Part shown: positions 1-13,700 of the stretch, piece after piece
Layout: the number at the start of each line of letters is the position of its first letter
How positions within the stretch are numbered: position 1 is the first letter of the stretch
DNA from: Daphnia carinata
Lineage: Eukaryota > Arthropoda > Branchiopoda > Diplostraca > Daphniidae
Assembly: GCF_022539665.2 (NCBI RefSeq)
Contig: NC_081331.1
Location: forward strand, 1,088,501 to 1,152,500
Length of the DNA: 64,000 nt
Reading direction: 5' to 3'
Program-made: the position numbers and the translations under genes
The notes under the pieces: model-generated
Told to the model about the DNA's origin: nothing
The model's database searches: none
Seen by the model: the letters and a program-made list of their open reading frames with translations, nothing else

Positions 1-3000
1 TTTACCGTCCTTGATATCGAAAAGAAAAATGAACCTCATTTAATTGATTGTTCCCGATGACTTGCCACGGCTGACTATGCCGACCGTCTGGAAACAATTA
101 ACTACATTTTTGGTAATATTCAATTCTTTGAATTTAATCGGATGACCTTTAAGTATCGATGTATAGAACACTAGACAGATAGCCGGACCTTCCGAGACAT
201 TTATTGGGCGTCGAAAACAACAAACGGGGATCAAACGTGGTTCAATTTATATACAAGACAGGTGTTGAAATCAGAGGTTCATTAACGTTCACCACTAATT
301 ATCTGTTAGTAGGCCTGACCGTAAACATATTGAATAGACATCTTTGATTCACGTTGCGTATCGAAAGATCGGCAAAGGAGGGAGCAGAAAGAGTATATCA
401 TTCAATCTCATTAGCCCGTGATGTGCTTTTTAGATGAATATTGAATAAGCCTAGACTTAATATCAGCCCATGGCTCTACAGACGTGATGGATATAATGGA
501 GGTCGTACACACGCTGTAGCCTCCAGCACAACAACGCGCTTGCGTTTCTTCCATCGTATAGTATAAATGTAGTTCTTTTTGTATTGTCATTTGATATGTA
601 GTTCCATTATATTTGAAAACTAGGGTTCGACAAAAAGAAGGAAATAACAGAAGATCACATCATCAATTTTCACTGTACTCGTGTGATCTTTTCCTGTTGC
701 AAATATAGCCATCTCTGTATGCATGTGACATGTGTATAGAGTAACAATGTTATGCTTGTGCTGTTGGCGTTTTTCTTCTCTTACACATAACAGCATCTAG
801 TGATGAATGACAGTTGGGATATGAGAAATTAAAACGACCTTTTATTACGTGGGTTATTTTTAGAAACGGAAAGAACGACACAAACCAAAAACTGAATTCA
901 AAGCAAATAGAAATGAAATCTATGAATGAAGGCTTCATCTTTCATTGGATGTAGAAGATGAATAAAAGGACAAAATAGAAGAACGTTTTGCATCATCCTT
1001 CTAATAAGGACCGACTAAAGTATATACGTGCATATATACCTAATTATTTTCTTGCTCTTGCTTAACTACTACTGATGTCTTTTATTGGAAATAGTTTATG
1101 ACGGGAGAGCTAGGAAAGACATTAGCGAACTGAAACTATGTATATAGGGACCAGTAGTTTTTCGATAATGAAAGAAAGTGTGGCTTAGACGAACGCACGG
1201 TGAGAGATGGGCTATATCAATTAGGCTATATAGATCCACTCAACTTTTTTTCAGGATGGATGTGATGAATTACTTTTATTCTCCTTTGTTTATCGGTGGA
1301 ACTGTAAGATGACGGATGCGTGGTTTCCCCTGGTGGATTCAAAAGTTTTCAACTGAAGTTGAAATCGATAAATTGAATCAAAGTGAATTTACAGGTTGAA
1401 TCGGCAACACGTTTTCAACATTAGTAGTTTTTTCGTCCCTTTGATCACTGCTGAATGAATGTAGCAAATGCTGGATTGAAAAACAAAAAAAAAAATAGTG
1501 GCAAGCCGAATGGCTGAATGGAGAAAAAAGCTTTCGTTCCATCTTGTCGACAGATAGGTTTTATCCTAATTGTTAAACATTTTTGCAAAGTATATACCAG
1601 TTCCGCGAAAACGTATTGTTAAAATCATAAGAGAACGCCATTCACGTAGGCATATGTTCTATAATGTAGTATACACGACACTTTAGTGTGAAACAGCAAC
1701 CTGACACTTTGCCGCGTTAGATTCAATCTAAATGGTTCAGCAAAGAAGACGTGCTATACGTTTTCACGCTCGTGTATGTGTGTGCTTACATTGCAACGAT
1801 GTCAACATCGTCGACAGCTTTACATATACACAGTTCCATATGTAATTGTATATTGATTCAATTATCTACGTCGAGGCGGCGTGTCTGCGACAAAACTACA
1901 AGGAATAACACCGAAACGGATGACAAGGAAATTGTCTGCAAAAGCGAGCCAAGAAAAGAATGGATCTTCTACATGGAAAATAATTACGAAAAAACAAAAA
2001 GGAAGCGTTCATCAACCACCACTCGTCCAAAATGAAAAATCTTGTGGGTTAGCAACAGCGCCCAAAGAGTGGACCAACCAGAAACAGTGCGCTATATAGA
2101 CTAGTTGATATAGATATATGCTTGTGTATGGAGCATCCAAAACAATAGGCTGTATACAATAATATGCAATTACATATAAAGAAAAGGCCAGCAGGAAATA
2201 ATAAATGCCTCCTTGGTTCTGGAAAATATATCGCGTTATATTAGCACCGGTGGAACGCCAAATACCTAAAGGAAGAGAAAGAGCAAACACTAAAGCACGG
2301 GATTTTCGTATGTTTATATGCATATAGAACCATCCATATTAGTGACGTGCACAGCAGTTAACAGCCAAGTGAGAATGGAACGAATTTAGGGAAAGTTTCC
2401 TTGAATCGAAAACGTTTTCCAATAGACGGACGCACACGCATTTAAACTGGAACAAGTGTATAGCCTAATGATCGTGTCGTTTAATTATGCAATCAAGTCG
2501 TTGGATTCTCCAGACGTAGGTATGATGGACTATGCGCTGTCCGCGTGAGAAGCGTAACGCGAACTGTTGACTCAGTTGCTATTTACATAAACTACATTGC
2601 GTACATGCTTCGCTAGAAATACAGCACTTGCAGAACTGTCACTCGTTGGAAGAAATCAAAGAATTGTCGGCCATCTATGGCAAACATGTCGTGGAAATAG
2701 GCGTCGCCTTCCGTGTCATCGAATAACCAAGAAAACTCACTTCTATTCGCATATCTTTTGCTCGTCAAAATTGAATGCATTTTCTATTCTTATTCCTATT
2801 CTTATTCGGATCTACAGTTGACACAAGTTGGGTTAAACGATGAAACGGAGAACGAGGAACCCATTTTTAAATGCCTATATATGATGGTTGGCTATCTGAC
2901 ATACTTGCCGTTCTCTATGTTTCTCCACGTTCCCTCCTTTACAGAAGGACGGAATTTATCAAACGTTCATTCCTTGATACGTGTGTATGTAAATTTACAA

Positions 3001-6000
3001 GTAAGGAGAAAAAAAAAGGCCTTTCAGTTAACTTGTTCCATGCATATGCGTCCATCAACAGCGCTACATGGGAGTGTGTATGTGTATACAAATGGTGGTG
3101 CTGGGTATACAGAAGTCTACTGTTGTAAATGTCCAGGGCGCAGTGACAGATGACAACTCGCCGGGCGTGGTGACGTGTTTTTATTGATTTATACGATTCT
3201 ATATAGGAAAAGCGCGAGACTGGAATGAGAGTCTCGTTCGCCAGTAAATACATTTCCCCTTCTGGGGACGACTAGATATATACAGTGCCTATAGAGGCAA
3301 TAAAGATGCTGGGGCTCGCTGATGGATAACTCAATGATTTGTCAACTTTTGTCCTGTATACCAATCGCCGCTGTGATTTAACCGGATTTTTTAGAAATGG
3401 CTTGAGGGTGGTCACGAAGCGTTATTTAGTTTCATGAAATGTAACAAGCATCGGACATTGTAAACCAATTTATTAGTAGCAGATATTGGATGTTTTGAGA
3501 TGCGTGTATATCGTGATGGACATTTTTCCCGAAATCTATACGCTGTAGGCGCCTGTGTGTATATACATCAAATCATGCGTCATAGAGAACTCCTTTTCAT
3601 TACAGACCTTTATGCTCGGTTCTTTGGAATACAGCGGGAAATAGCGGATGAAATTTTATTTTTGCCAGGAAGTTGATTGAAAAGAAAAGGATTATTTATC
3701 AAATCTGTACTATTTATCTTCTATACATGGGCATTGAGAACAAGTTTATATACGCGCATTAAAGTAGAGATATAGAAAACAGAGTATATCAGACTTTTGA
3801 CGTACATCAGCTCTCGACTAAAGATTCTGCACAAACTCTTTGATTTCTTTTTACGTCTTTCCCTTCGAAACATCTCTCTTCGTTTCTCTATATCTAGGGA
3901 TGGCAACATTATGCACCCGGCTCTTTATTTTACTTCCAGCACCTATTCAAATTCAAGCAAACGTTATGAAAAAGTTGTAACCTCACCACAACATCCATTC
4001 ATCGTCTTTACGTACATTTACTGCTGGCGTCTTTATGTCTAATATGCATAGGTCTTTTCGTTCGGCCAGACGCATTAAATTTGCCCACTGCTCTATATAG
4101 GTCTACTAACTTCCATTAGAATTCATACGTGAAACGTATAAAGGCATATGGCTCGTGTGTTCGCTTTTTCAAAGAACTATCGCTATTCAACTGTGTGCGC
4201 GCATGAAAGTAAGGAAGCATAATTATTAGCACAGCGTGCATAACAGATAAGGAAACATGCAACTTTTGCCAGACGCGTTATTACGCGAGAGGGTAGGCAA
4301 CACCTTTTTAGGGTCTGTCGGTGCCTTCTTTGATACCGAGTTGACATATAGCGAAAAGAACGACGTGTCGACTGTGCAATGCAAAAATGTGAGGGGGGTA
4401 AAAAGTTTGAAACAATGACAACGATATAGATTGGCTATAAGTTACACGACGGCATGTCTGTAGTCGATATATAAATGGGAAATGTTCACTCTCGGCAGCA
4501 CGACAGCAATGCCAAAAGATCGAATTGCATTGGGGAAAAAGGTCTCGCCATCTTTTTATATCGGCGTTCGGTGACAATATCGACGTTTGTAATGCAATAA
4601 CGGTATGTTGTCTAGATTGCACAAAAAAAAAGATCTTTCTGTGTGTCGATGCTGCGCACGGTGCATTTCCGTGTTGTTGTGTTCTATGACAATAATGGCG
4701 TCTGTGCGAATTGCGCGACGTCCTTGACGCTTTTGATTGTTACACAGAGACAAGAAGGCCTAAATATAGGTTTAGACTTACATACAGATTAACCCTAGAT
4801 GCTGCAGAGACATTGAATTCGTTTTTTTTTTTGTTTTATTTTTTACTTTTAAACTTGCTACTACCCCATCATCGTTGATAAGCGACGTACGTTTACGTGA
4901 CGGTGGTGTTTTCACCATACGACTTCCGACGACTCTGGCTAAGCGTATTCCCAACAAAAAAATATGACGAGAAACATAAGTCGCGTTTGATTGCGTCACC
5001 TTGTTGCCATTTCCATTGGCATTGGTCCAATGCTCGGAAATGAAAACGTATTGTGCTTTGGCTGCAGATCAAGGTCGGTGTACAAGTGTAACGCAATTTT
5101 GCTGAAATGCTACTAAGACAATCGCCAAAAATAAACACACACAAAAAAAAAAGGGAAAACTATTGCTAAAAATTTGCATTTGCTCCGCCTTTTGCCCGTA
5201 ATCGAAACCGATCCCCGGTAAACAAATGAATGGAAGGATTTTTTTTCGAATAAATTGATGTACGCCACGAATATAGAAAAAGCGATTCACTTCAGGAAAT
5301 GGAAACCATCTAAAAATCTTGGACTGTGTGTTAAAAAAAATATCCAAATCCATTAAGAGTAGATGAGATGTATCCCTATTCTTTTGTCCTAAGCATTTTC
5401 CCTAATTTTTACGGACGAAAGGAAAGCGGAAGCGAACGGCTTTATAATGCACACGCGGCCATCACGTCGTCTACATGTATCGAAGAAAAGCAAAAGAGAA
5501 GCCTACGATGTGTAAAATATTCATGTAAAAAGGACGAAGTGTTATCTAGGCTGTTCAGAAACTTGTCCTATACGCCAATCTTAAAGGGCGCTACTGTCTT
5601 TGTTGAATGGCATGTCTTTCTTTCCTTTTATTATTCACAGCAATCCTTTTTAGATTTCAACATTTCCCTGTATTATTCTTTTAAAAATACATATATATAC
5701 TGTACATCTAGAAATGGACAGAAGGAAGCGTTTGGTTTGCTATTGCCATGCACATGCCTGTATGGTAGCTAGCGCCCATTGCGTTGGATATAGCATAGCA
5801 ACTGTTGGACAGTTATATGTTTCCATCACGCATGTCTTTCGACCGAGTCCAGCAACATCTCTGCGAGCAAAACATATATTTAGGGCTCTCCAATCACAAT
5901 AAGTATATGGGTGCTTGGATACACAACATCTCTTTTTATTATGAGGAAGCTGCTGCGTAATGCACGCAGCTATACATGATGGACGTCTACCGCAGTAATC

Positions 6001-7080
6001 AGTTTTCAAGTCAAAGTAGGAGATATATTTATATATCTATCAAAAGATGCTATTCATAACTGACGAGTCCAAGTGATGAATACGGTTTGTTTTTTTAAAG
6101 GAGAGGCTTTTCTGCGCTCATGTCTAATAATTTTACATATAACAAGTTGTTAGGACGTTGCACTAATATTTGAATAGAACAAACAGAATTCGGTGGTTTG
6201 CGATGAAACCCTTTCGCAATCCATCAAGGAATTTTTTTTCTTCCCAGTCGGTTGTTGTAGTTGTTTTTATTGGTAAGTAACTGGTGACAGTGAGAAATAC
6301 GCGCCTCTCGCACTTTGCGCTATTATTTCAAGTCGGGGTCGAGCTGAGACACAAAGACAAATGCGTCACATCAAGTCTCTACAGACAACGCAGCAATGCG
6401 TTGACATGGTCCCCTTCATAAAGCGTTACGTGACAAAGAAAAAGAATTTCCTTCTTTATCTTCATGACTCTTTGAAGGGGTCAGCTACAAATTGTTGCGC
6501 ATTTTCGGTTCGTTGCAGTGGAAATAACAAACAAAAAAAAACAAACAGACAGAAGTAAACAATTCATTCCCCTTGAAATTGTGTGCCTTTTTTAGTTACT
6601 TTACGTTGACGTAAATTCATTCCCCGAAGAGGAAAACTTTGGCCTTTTCTTCTTTTAGTTTCACCGCAATTTTCACTACATCCGCCAACCGATCGGATTA
6701 CAGACCCAAAAAGCGAACGGATCGATAGTTGCAGCCTCGAAGATGGCAACTGCATTATTTTGCATGTACTCAATACTTTACTGCATGAGCACACATCTGA
6801 GATACGTCGCAGATTGTATATGAGCTATCATTGGCCAACAACATATGATGGCCAAATGACAGTGAAAATATTGCACGGTAATTGGAAATGACGCGAGTTC
6901 ATCATCCCGCGACTATCGAATGCGATAGTCGATTTCGTTCGATTCCTTTTATGCATCCACGATGCGTTTTCTGGCTATGTAGACGGTGTCTAGACTGTTA
7001 TTGCTATTTATACATGATACAGCATTTCCAGTTTAAAATCTCTTAATCCTTGAGTTTATTGCCATCTTCAATGCGGGGTT

Positions 7081-8581
7081 GGGGGGGGGGGGTAGATCTT
7101 GCTATTTAAAAAATACTATTTCCTTTTGTATGCGTCTGTGTGTGGATGCTTAGAAAAGAAAAGTAAAACTGGGATCTCTTTTCACGATAGATGCAGTGTA
7201 TAAGCAAAGAGAAAAAGCGGAAGGATGTAATGCCGAGTGTGCTGAGTAAACATGTTATTTTCTTTTTCGTTTTTATTTTTCGCTCTTTTCTCACTGCGGC
7301 GCCGATGAGGTAACATAAGGATCGAAAACACATTCACCTACGCCTATATTTGCTCAGTGTCTCTGTGTGTGTTTGGACAAAAAAAAGCATGCAGGGGAAG
7401 AGGGGGGGGGGGGGTAAAGTGGATGGCATCACTTGGATACATGGGCCATGTCAATATACTTTGTGTCTATATACGCTCGTCATGCGTGTGGAGTATCATG
7501 AATATTAGCCATTCAAGGTGTTGGTCTTTGATGGATCATCACGAACGAAAGTCCAGCGTCTAAATGTCTCTTATATAGTATTTTTTATAGTTGATTTACT
7601 TTGATCTCGGAGATAACTCATAAATGCAAGAGTACAACGGTGGGATGGGTTCATTCAGTGTGAAGCAGTCATTGCCAAAGAGTTTGAAAACCCCAACAAG
7701 TTTAAACGTGCGTGATAAATGTCTTTCTCTTTCACTGTTGTAGACAGCCAAAAAATGGGGGGGGGGGGCCGATCATTCACTATTTCTGTTGTTTGAATAC
7801 CTCCATTTACAGTATAGATATGTGTATTCAAATAGCGTAATATGCGTAATAGCTGTCAACATTATTCATGTATCCGGTTGTGTCCGTCCCTTTTTATTGC
7901 ATCTCATCGTCCACCGCTGTTTTCTTGCTCGAAGCAAAGAAAAAGTCGCTTTTGCCAGATTTGAAAGCCACAGAATTGGAATCCGACCTACACGTATACC
8001 GTTTTTCTTGTTTTTCAAACTGCATAATATTGGAAGTGGGAGGCCGGAATTGCCAATACTTTTCTTTTTCCAAATGTCACAGTGTATAAGCCCCGTGTGT
8101 TCGTGGACGGGCGTAAACTTTCTGATACATCTAATCGAAAATCGGGAAGCAAAGGACGCGTTGCTAAAGTAAGCGGCAAAGTACTTGTACACTTTCCCAA
8201 TCGTCCATAACAACATGGATATTGGTGCTGCTTATGTCGGCTACATAAGCCCATATAAATGTATAAGGACGTACACAAAGAACGACGTAAGACTTCCGCA
8301 GGGAGAACGGATCACAAGGGGGCTACGGTTCCTATGTATACAGGATAAAGGGCGAAAGATTTCGAGTAACATTCGAGACATAATTCCAGCAATGGAGGAA
8401 AAAGAAGAAACAGGTAAATTAGGAGAGATGTAGTGAGATTACTCGTTCCCTGTGGGAACGTTAGTGAAAAACAAACGCTTCTATATTACTAAAATAGTAG
8501 GCACAAGTGCGAATCGTATTGACACGATTTGTTGCAATTCTTATTCTATACTTGTCCCAACTCCTTCTCCCCCCCCCCCCC
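7081..8581. repeat. Cluster of four poly-G/poly-C runs
   Basis: Runs of 12-13 G lie at 7081-7092, 7402-7414 and 7757-7768, and a 13-base C run at 8569-8581 is followed directly by an A run. The bases between them are ordinary unique-looking sequence. Four such runs within 1.5 kb are denser than elsewhere in the window. Confidence 0.85.
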
Positions 8582-10361
8582 AAAAAAAAAAGTTTTCTAT
8601 TCAACGTTCTAGAGAATCGATTTCTTTAGCGTTTTTGTGTTGCTTTTATCGAGCTATTAAGTGGCAAGTTGCGAGTAAAGTGCCCATTGAACGGGCAAAT
8701 TCACGGAGGCCCGTGTTTGTATTTGGTCGTACAGGCTGGTTTTAAAAGAAACGAATAAATTTTGCAGCTTTTGGCGAAAGAGGAAAATTTTATTCCGTAT
8801 ATATGTACACAGACACGAATCACCAAACAAAAACACGAAACACAATGTTTTATTAAGAATTGGTAGGAAACACATACCGAGGCCTAAACCCATTAAACTA
8901 TTAATGCGAGTTGTTTATTTTACTTTATCTCATTTCCGCGTTTTCACACTAGAAAGCCAAAGAGGCATCATTAATCATTTCACGAACCACGTGACTTCCT
9001 ATGTCGCTTTCTATCTTAAAAAAGACGCATTCTTATTAGTCGTGTCTGCCCTATATAAATTGAACAACCTACATGCAACCATATTGATTGGCTCTTCATG
9101 ACGAATTTTGTTCATCAAGGACGCACTGTTAAATCCAATGTAGGCCACTCTTCAAAACGTGTAATCATTGACAGCGCGCGTTTTCCACAAATTGTATGGG
9201 ACTACGTGCCAAAAACAGAGAGAAAAGGTTGTTTTAGCTACTCAAATGATCGTTCAAACGAAAGAGGCCCGTCAACCACGTTTTTGAACTTGCAATCAAA
9301 TCGACAGATTTAGATTCTAATTTGCCAAAGGGTGCTGACATGTTCAACGCTGTATGTACGTAGCATAAATATAGCATTTTGTAATAGATATATATGCTTC
9401 AACTTGATTAGCCTCGTCATCTAGTTTTCTTTACTCGTTCCCTTTGTCGATGGATTCCACTTTCTTTGATCTACGCACTGCGTAAATGTCTGCATAAATA
9501 ACGTATTCAAATGTGCTTTATTGCCCATTTTTTTTTTCTTTTTATTCAAACTTTCATTTTTCTATCAAGGGAATCGCGTAATTGATTCTTGCCACACCCT
9601 GTAATCTGCGCGATATATCTTGGGAACGCTAAAGAATAAGAAAGAAAATAAAAAGATTGGAAGCATATCTACTTTTACAGGCTTATTATGTTATCAAAAC
9701 TGCGGGGGGAAAAAAATGTGTAAAAAAAAATTCTACGTGTACAGAAGGATAGTAATGTGGAGCATTTTTTTATATTAGCAAAAAGATAATAACCAATCAT
9801 GTTAGACGGCACGGAACACCAGTCCTTTATAGTAACAGCTAGTGCATTATTTACATGCGAGCCAGTTGCGGATCGCATTGATACGCGATGATTCGATCGT
9901 ATGTCAGTTTTCTTTTGCAAAACAAAAAAAAATTGCGTACAAGAAATGGCAAAGGCAAAATTGTATATGCCACATATAGTGGCAATTGATGGCGTACGAA
10001 AATGAAACAGTCAAACGATTTAGCTCCCCTCCGTATGACTTAAAATCAATAAAGTGCCTCACTTCCAAGGAATAAAAAAGAAAAACGATCGATGGCGTCT
10101 CTACTCCCCTTTCTGATGTGTAATACTCGTATAGGTTGAAGCGTTTAGATTCTTGTTGCTGTCCGCGCTTGATATTCGTTGCTATTCTTGTTGGTTTTTA
10201 TATGAAAAAATATTCTATTTGAATACACAAAGGTGGCTCGTTTTCTCCCTTTTAAACAGAGGAAACCGCCACATTCGCGAATCTGCAAGGGAACTAGCCT
10301 TTTCAAGTGAATGAATAACACAAAGGATATACAGCGTCCAGTTCTATACGCTACATTATGC

Positions 10362-10385
10362 GTGTGTGTGTGTGTGTGTGTGTGT
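10362..10385. repeat. (GT)12 microsatellite
   Basis: Twelve uninterrupted GT units, about 360 bases upstream of the predicted start codon of the dpr-type gene. Confidence 0.95.
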
Positions 10386-10745
10386 AAAACGGCGTATAAT
10401 ACGCGAGAACAGCATTTTATCCTCAAGGTATTTCAGCCCATATTTGCGTATTGTGTAAGCGAATAATCTTCCTTTCCTCTTTGTTCACCGTCGACTGTAT
10501 ATTTTTTAGATTTTTACGATGTATATTTTACTACACCGGAATCCTTTTCAAGTAGAGTTATACGTCTTTTAATGTTTTTTTTTTTTTTTTGCCCGTGTGG
10601 GTCATTCGTTATCGTCTTTGATTACGACTTGAATGTTCGATTTCCGTGCCGATGTCCTTTCTCGATTTTGATGTATTCTTTTCTGACTGACAGGAATAAT
10701 GCACATCCATTCTGCTGTCGGATAGAGCGATCATCAGTTGTAATC

Positions 10746-13700
10746 ATGAAGCCACTACAGCCGCTTAGCACCGTCTTCCTTCTTATTGTGTCCATCGTCA
10801 CGTTCGCCTCGTCTGCCCTTCGTAAGTTTAAACTAAGATATGATTTCCTTCAACGTTTGAATAGCCATGACATTCTTCATTCTATATAGTTAAGCAGACT
10901 CGATTCTATCTTAAATGGTCCTTGCTTCGGGCTTGTGTGTATATCGTTAAGAGTAACGATATTATTCTGACCCATTTCCAGCATCCGTTGTTTACATGTC
11001 AAGTTTTTTTGCCCCTTTTTTTTGTGTTCATCACTGGGCAAATAGAGCAGTGGCTCGGTGATGTATTCACATAAAAATGGTTTTGGGCGGAGCAAATGGT
11101 CGACAGAAGATGTTACCTCGAATATGATGGATGTAACGCGTGAGCTATATATGCCTAGCTGCTGATGCTCTTTGAATTCATGACTTCTTTCTTAGTTCTT
11201 TTTGTTGAATACGTCCCCTTCTCTTGCCGAGGGATTGCGTGTGCCCGATTGACGCGGAATAACGCCGACTTAATGTTGCGGAAAGAAGGGAGAAAAAAAA
11301 AACCCAATTCGGAATAATAGTCGTCATTTGCGGCTGTTGCTGGATGAAGAGCATTTCATTTCAAGCGAGAAACGGCTTTTTCTTTATTTATATACACAGT
11401 GAAAAAAAAAAAAAATGTTTATATAGAACAAGGCGAAAAAGGCGGACGGCATCACGCACAGTAGCTAAAAGGACATGTACATCCACAAAAAAAAAGGGGG
11501 GAATGAGTTACATGAATAACAGCCGAAGAAACCATGCATCTTGAGAGGCAAGCAGCAATGAAGAACGCAGTGGGTTGGCAACGTTTCAAGAAATGTCGTT
11601 GTTGTTTCTTGCTCGTGTCGCGGAGCATTGACTGGATGCAGGCGGCTGTATCAGGACACGGCCGCATTTTTTTTTTTAAGGGCGGCTGTATAGAACGGCC
11701 TCACTTCTCGTAACAACCCAAGTTCAGCACGATAAAGCAATCCTTCTTTCAAACATATATACTACGCTATAGTGTACATATATATATCCTGTCTGCGGTT
11801 TAAGCGATGACAAGGTTAACGAGGGGCAATTTTTTTTCTTTGCGGTAGTCAGTTGTTTGTGAGGACGTCAAAAGTAGGAAAAAAAAAAAAGAAAAGGCAA
11901 TGAGTTTTCTTTTTAGATCGTCCGTATCGCGGTTTCTGGTTGGTTTTCAAAGTGAATTAGGTGAATTTGGATCTGAAACAACGCAAAGCGGGCAGCTCAG
12001 ACATTTAACAAGGAAAACAATTTTCTGTACATTGTCAAACTATTTTCCTATTCGCCGAATCAATTTCCACTGTACCTTCTGTACGTATGGTGACCACTCC
12101 ATCAAATTGGTGCAGTACCCAGAACATCTCGATTGTGATGCAATGGTTTATTACAAGGCTGCTTTAAAATGTCATTTTCCACTTTTATACGTAAGGAGAA
12201 ATGCTCTTTCTTTTCCTGCAGTGCATCGTTCGTAGCATCAGCAATGGTATACGTAGACAACTAATCCGATTACAGGCAAACGGTTATACTTCAAAAATAA
12301 AAGCAATTCACCGTCCTTGGCTTTAAAAAAATGAAAACAAATGGATGTAATGGCCATGAAGTGCATTAATAATTGTTCGCACACACATTCAGCAAGAGGC
12401 TAAGTTTAAATTTCTGTTGGAAAGTCATCAAATATATACGGGAAGGGATACGTGAACATTTCGTTCTACAGAAGACGTATAGAATGATGCAACATGAGCC
12501 TTGTCCTAAACACTTTAGGGTCTTCGCGTCCTTCACGTTGCTGGGAAAGAAAAACCAATCGTCCAGCGATAGAATGGTCTATATAGCTAAAGAGAATTTG
12601 ATTGGGTTGCCATAGTCTTGTTTTGACAATACCCTCCTAACAAGAAAACCCACCCAACGTTGTGTGCACAAAATAAGAGGGGCATTCTTCTATACGATTA
12701 GACTCTGTTGTATTTCGCGATGTGTTGGAACTGTTATCGCTATTTTCTCCGGCTATCGTTCTTTTCTTATACATAGAAATATATAGAACACCCTTATCGA
12801 CACATACAATTGAAAGCTAGAGATTGGCTAACAGATTCATTTGGAAAAAAAAACAAAAACGTTTTTAGATGAAAAAGAAAATGAAGTGAGCATCGCTCCC
12901 CTTGCACTCACAGCCGAGGATTATGCGTCGAGTATACAGCGTCCAGGCGATGACGATGGAGGTGGTACTAGTCGGCACAGTTTGACCGATGCAGCAGCCA
13001 TTAATTTAGCGGAGCGATCGCCGCGCTTCGAGGATCCATCCGGACACGCCAATGTCACCGTCCAGTTGGGCGGCACCGCTTTCCTCAACTGCAGAGTCCT
13101 GGATCTTCAGGATAAGACGGTAATATTCAGCATGTATTTATATAGCTGTGATTATTACGATTAGCTTTTGTTCTATAATTGGTCGACGTTTGCAGCAAGT
13201 GTCGTGGGTGCGACGTCACGAACAAGAATTGCATTTGCTTACAGTCGGCATGCAAACGTACAGCACGGACTCGCGGTTCTCGCTCCATTTTCAGCATCCC
13301 AACGACTGGCGGCTGCAGATCAAGTTCGCCCGTCCTCGCGATGAGGGCACCTACGAGTGCCAGGTTTCCATCCATCCACCTCGCATCTACACTGTTCGAC
13401 TCATCGTAGCAGGTATCTTATCATTTCACTTATCATTTTTTTTTTTTACATATAGCTATGGTCTGTGTGTTTAGCAGCACGCTTCCTTTACTTAACTGGT
13501 AACCTCTTGCTAACTGTTGACTGGGCACGTTATAGAAACGTTGTTCGAGCCGTACGCCTCATGTCGCCATAGTGACTTTGCACACGGCAGCAGCAGAGTC
13601 CAACTTATTTTCATGTAACCTAAAAATTTCAGTCACGCATACCGTCTTAAAAGTCGAAATGCAATAAGGTCGAACTAATGCCTTGTAAAAGCGGCGTGTT

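Larger units (their letters stand above)
1..10745. other. Long stretch without a recognisable gene
   Basis: Open frames here are short (up to about 134 codons, at 5368-5772) and show no domain, signal peptide joined to a good splice donor, or family pattern that I recognise. The DNA is AT-rich with many A/T homopolymers and four long G or C runs between 7.08 and 8.58 kb. It may hold distal 5' exons or regulatory DNA of the dpr-type gene that begins at 10746, or simply be intergenic. Confidence 0.6.

Noticed and set aside
2012-2323. 103-codon minus-strand hydrophobic frame
   Set aside because: Hydrophobicity follows from AT-rich composition; no membrane-protein family pattern.
5368-5772. 134-codon plus-strand frame
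   Set aside because: Random-looking composition, no family pattern, no promoter or splice signals around it.
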